Shown: piece after piece, positions 60,434-64,000 of the stretch
Numbering within the stretch: the stretch's first letter is position 1
Layout: every line of letters starts with the position of its first letter
Source of the DNA: Endomychus coccineus
Taxonomy: Eukaryota; Arthropoda; Insecta; Coleoptera; Endomychidae
Direction of reading: 5' to 3'
DNA length: 64,000 nucleotides
NCBI GenBank assembly: GCA_958510875.1
Contig: OY294068.1
Span: 18,952,297 to 19,016,296, forward strand
Notes under the pieces: model-generated
Told to the model about the DNA's origin: nothing
The model's input: only the letters and a program-made list of their open reading frames with translations
Databases searched by the model: none
Position numbers and translations under genes: made by a program

Positions 60434-61800
60434 GTGCAGCACAAATTAAACTTAGGTCCGAAATTTGCATTGCCTGATAATGAAAAATTGCCTATCGAAT
60501 ATATATTTGGTAATTTAAAATGCGGAATTAGAAATTAAAAAAATTTAGAAGAAAAAAATTAAATTAGAAATGAAATTTGTAACTTCTTGACAAATATAAA
60601 GAATAAACAGAAAGCGGAATAGGCATAGCAAAAAATCGGTTTAACTGTCACACAAAAAAGACTTAAGATGATAACCCTCAAATATTTGTTTTGAACTCGG
60701 ATAAATTTAATAAAATCGTCATAATGCATGGAGATGACCACAAAAAAAAGATAGGAAATCTATTAAATGATGAAACAATTTATAAAAAATTATAATCTGA
60801 CCCTAATCGTACATTATCAGTACAAAATGACATCAATAAATTAATAAATAAATGGATAATCCGTATTGATAGGAGAAAAAGGTTAATATGCCATAATGGG
60901 CAAGCACCCTATATATATGGGCTTCCGAAACTATATAAAAGTGACATACCATTAGGACCCATTGTAATGTTTGAGCGCCTACTTACAGTTTATCAATATC
61001 TATCAACAATGTAATAGGGAAAAATGAATTTTATGAGTTCATAAAAAATAAATCGGTACACGTTTTGTTTAGAATGCACTTATTTTCAATACGGTCGAGC
61101 AATATTTAGGAAAAATATTCGGCACAGCAATGGGATCTACTATTTTAGCTGCTATTGCTAACCTAGTTATGGAATTCCTAGAGGAATCTGTAATAAATTC
61201 ATTAGATTTTCAACTCGTATTCTTTGAATGGTATGTAGATGATGGCCTAATGTGTGTTGCCAATGATACAATTTAGTACATGGTTAATAAATTCAACAAT
61301 TTCCATTTTGAACTTCAATTTACTTGTAAAAAAAAGTGAACAAAACATAAATTCCCTAGATATGAATATTAGGCATGATTCAAATGGAAAAATAACAAAT
61401 TCGTGATTCAGGTCTCCCCGATATCGCACCAGCAATCTATGAAAAAAGTGTTTCAAATAACCTTACAGATCGCGCTGTTAAATTGTTCCACCCGGAGGAC
61501 CGTCCCAAAAATTTGAAAATTGTTCGTAATACACTGGGAATGAATGGCTACACAAAAACATGTTTACACCCCATCATTAAAGAAAGAGTAAACAAAATCT
61601 ATAATGGAACGTCATATATAAATAACAAAAACGGTAATACAGATAATTTTATTTATTTATTTATTTAGTATATATATGCCCAACAGGTTAACTCAATTAT
61701 AGGACAAACAATACAGAGCAACATAATATAAACAATTATTTATAACATTACCATATATTCCGGGAACCTCAAAGAAAACGAAACGTACGTAAAGACGAAA
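60434..61800 (+). pseudogene. Penelope-like retroelement remnant 3 (RT), GIY-YIG lost
   Basis: In broken frames: LGPKFALPDNEKLPIEYIF, FNKIVIMHGDDHKKKIGNLL, SVQNDINKLINKWI, APYIYGLPKLYKSDIPLGPI (the PLE LPKLHK block), IFGTAMGSTILAAIANLVME, FEWYVDDGLMCVAND (catalytic YVDD), then LFHPEDRPKNLKIVRNTLG and LPYIPGTSKKTKR. A deletion then joins it to the 3' terminal block (61801-61850), so the GIY-YIG nuclease is gone. Several stops, shifts and a 66-bp insertion; dead. Confidence 0.85.
61644..61709 (-). mobile_element. 66-bp 5'-truncated LINE tail inserted in the PLE
   Basis: The insert read on the minus strand ends in cctgttgggcatatatatac then (TAAA)n, a LINE-type 3' terminus. It is flanked by the direct repeat aatacaga (61636-61643 and 61710-61717), an 8-bp target duplication. 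Confidence 0.7.
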
Positions 61801-61860
61801 ATAATAAGCATATGTGCTAGTGTGACCTATTTCCCGAGAATTTATAGATAACTACAATGA
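61801..61860 (+). mobile_element. PLE 3' terminal block, copy 2
   Basis: Same block as 57610-57655. The short hairpin has AGCA/TGCT here against AACA/TGTT there, a compensated pair change. The hammerhead-like core is lost in this copy. Confidence 0.55.
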
Positions 61861-62549
61861 AATATTTAAACTTTGTATTATACTTTGAATGTGATGGAAA
61901 CATCCAACGACGATTTTTACTACATTCATTTTCATTGACAAGAATTCTATGAAAAGTCTTGTATAGATATTAATTTAAATTCAATTCAATTAACAGTAGG
62001 AATTATTATTTTGTTTAATGTAATTTCCTTGAATTCAGTGTCCTGTAACTTTTTCTAGTTTGTGGATCTGAAAGATGCTCACACTTTACACGATATTCTG
62101 CAGTTCATAGGGAAAAACTTGTCATCATCTTATTGTATCACCGTTATGTTTGTTATAGCTCACATGTTATTGTTTGGCTCCTTCGATAACTTCGATGCCA
62201 AATTCGGCAACTTGCCAATTTAGATATGAAACCTATATATTATTTGTTGCCTAACATTCCTCTTGTCTGTTACAAATATAGCATCTTTCCATTATACTTT
62301 GAATGGCAGCATTGTACTAAAGTTGGCATCTTTTTATTATATACATAAGAAACAATCAATCCTTATCCATTAAAAATACTGCTAAATTACTGAGGACCTT
62401 CCAGCTATCAAGTACCAATCATCAGAGTAAACTGAATTATGAATAAAAATGTGCCTGTATGAATATTTTTCCGAATTAATAGGGTATATAAGGGATAGCT
62501 CTCAACTGAAGATCTGAATTTATTAAATTGATTTTAAGCTTATATATTT
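61861..62549. other. Nothing recognised
   Basis: AT-rich spacer. A patch near 62390-62440 weakly matches 940-1000. Confidence 0.4.
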
Positions 62550-62860
62550 GCATCCCTTTACTAATTATCTAGATATTTGTCTTCACGGGGTTTCAAGAGT
62601 GATAAACATTCTTGGGAAATGTTGTGATCTGCATTTAAAATATGTTCAGTTAATGCAAATTTTCCATCATTATTTTTCTTTGTGTGCGCAAAATGTTCTT
62701 TGAGCCGCGTTCCTTCTACTTTGGTTCCCATATAATTTTCAACACGACTCACAATAGATTTGGTAGATCATGAGATTTGTCGAACTAGGAAACCTTAACA
62801 AAGTTGGTTCGTTTGGCTTGTTATTGCACCTATAAAGAGGTTGTATTACAGATTTAGAGA
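62550..62860 (-). pseudogene. PLE GIY-YIG endonuclease fragment
   Basis: The minus strand reads GTRLKEHFAHTKKNNDGKFA, then LTEHILNADHNISQECLSLL and KPREDKYLDN, the second half of a PLE GIY-YIG domain (R-x-KEH...ALxEHxxxxxH). Degraded text upstream may be the first half. Opposite in orientation to the PLE at 60434-61800. Confidence 0.65.
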
Positions 62861-63289
62861 ACAAACTATTCAATTAAGCAATTACTGAAGGATGATAAGT
62901 AAATCTTGTGAATTTTATTGAACTATTTGTAGAGGCTCTGATTTGGTTAAATGGTTGTATTTCATTTTCCATTGACCAACGCTATTTACTGAAGTTTCTC
63001 AACTTCGTTGTTGCAATTTTCATCATAGAGAAGTTTAAAAATCTATGAACAAGACTATTACACTAAGCTATTTTATGTCCAGTTATTATCGAGTTTTGGT
63101 GAGTGTTTTAACTATTACCAAATGCTATAAGGAAGAAATTTTGGACAACTACAGTAAGAATCAGTTACTAGTTCGAAACTTCATGAAAAAACTTGATATT
63201 AAAATAACAAGCACAGCTTACCATATTTCAAGAAGTTGGGACATTCATCAACTATTGATAGTGCAACAAATGCCCTCCTTCCTCCGTAA

Positions 63290-63740
63290 TTTTTTTACAC
63301 TTCGACTACACGAGAAGAAATTCTATAATGTTCGAAGAACATCGTGTGGGCCAGCAGTGGAAAGTAAGGAGAGGAAAAATGCATCCGTATTCTTCTTGGA
63401 GGTTCGGAGGTTATGGGCATAGAGAGAGACCCCACTGAGCAAAGAGTTCCACAACTTCGCTGATCGATGAAAAATGAAGTCTGGTAGGAGAAAGTTCGCC
63501 AGGTCTCGAGTTTGACAGTGAAGTGAAGGCTAGTTTGAGCTCGTCTAGTTCGCCTATCTGGAATCTATCGTTGTGAAACAACAGACGAGATTTCTGATGA
63601 ATACCGACCATGGAAATATCTTTAGTAAAGGGAGAGATCCCCCACTTTTCTACGATGTTCTAGAGAGGTCAATGAACTCGTAATAGCGAATAGCAGTGTT
63701 CTGGATAGGATCCAAGAGCTTCAGCGTATGTTTGGGAGCA
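63290..63740 (-). pseudogene. LINE family-K 3' fragment
   Basis: Minus strand reads a KLLDPIQ-like segment, then VGIHQKSRLLFHNDRFQIGE and LDELKLAFTSLSNSRPGEL, followed by ...SAKLWNSLL-like text and the GPHDVL-type 3' block. Same family and region as 16790-17530. Frameshifted. Confidence 0.7.
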
Positions 63741-64000
63741 CTGATGTAAGCGACCAACTAAATTATTTACAAGGTATTACCAAAAGACAAAACCTATTAT
63801 GGTAATGTCCTATGATCTCGCCCGTCATGACAATTCACCACCACGTGAAATTAATCGATGAGGAAGAAGTACTCCAGAGGAAATTGTTGCCGTACGACTG
63901 GTAGAGTCAAGCTGCTAGAATCCATGATTTCGAGCTCCGAGTTATGGTTCAAGGAAACTCTGTAACAAATTTCTATATCTCAGCACAGTTACAGTAGCAG
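63741..64000. other. Nothing recognised at window edge
   Basis: No motif or open frame of note. Confidence 0.4.

Noticed and set aside
63045..63422. 125-codon plus-strand open frame
   Set aside because: Its last third is the antisense of a LINE family-K 3' end; the rest has no motif.
1..64000. CRISPR arrays, bacterial operons, rRNA genes, viral structural genes
   Set aside because: None seen; splice sites, LINEs, PLEs and an insect-type DPP gene place the window in a eukaryotic nuclear genome.

Overview
The window looks like AT-rich, transposon-dense insect nuclear DNA. A beetle is my best guess, but it rests only on the element mix and a short TTAGG tract and was not tested. There are no bacterial-style operons. 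Almost everything recognisable is either part of one host gene or a mobile element, most of them broken.

Host gene: two minus-strand exons of one dipeptidyl-peptidase-IV-family gene (type II membrane serine peptidase, DPP4/DPP10/omega-like) lie about 50 kb apart. Exon 50781-50994 encodes the cytoplasmic tail, membrane anchor and start of the ectodomain. Exon 45-423 encodes part of the beta-propeller with the DWLYENEIL helix. Their splice phases do not match directly, so at least one connecting exon (about 65-80 codons) must lie between them or be absent; I could not find it. Upstream exons (beyond 50994) and the catalytic hydrolase exons (below position 1) are not seen. The window is therefore essentially a giant intron, plus 13 kb further upstream.

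Intron layout, low to high coordinates: Penelope-like element (PLE) remnants at 1.1-2.7 kb and 6.6-7.6 kb; a hAT remnant at 3.7-4.5 kb; an interstitial TTAGG tract at 8.28 kb; repeat family A/B/C at 13.1-14.5, 23.2-24.6 (inverted) and 43.2-43.7 kb; a LINE remnant at 16.1-17.5 kb; self-similar noncoding DNA at 18.4-19.8 kb; a foldback element at 20.57-21.49 kb; a two-ORF DDE transposon at 27.07-28.87 kb; a nearly intact LINE at about 31.0-36.08 kb with a 935-codon EN+RT ORF2; a perfect 38-bp palindrome at 36.18 kb; a tRNA-like sequence at 37.4 kb; a mariner-like element with both terminal inverted repeats at 39.93-41.02 kb; and a decayed LINE at 45.1-46.7 kb.

Upstream of the anchor exon are a nearly perfect 680-bp tandem duplication starting 8 bp from the splice acceptor, a second foldback element (52.18-52.93 kb), LINE fragments, and at 57.5-61.9 kb a complex PLE locus. 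That locus has a 370-bp tandem repeat inside the coding region, a decayed RT, a 66-bp LINE insertion with an 8-bp target duplication, and 3' ends carrying hammerhead-ribozyme-like cores. The most interesting signals are this PLE locus, the fresh 680-bp duplication beside the DPP exon, the long palindrome and the young LINE.
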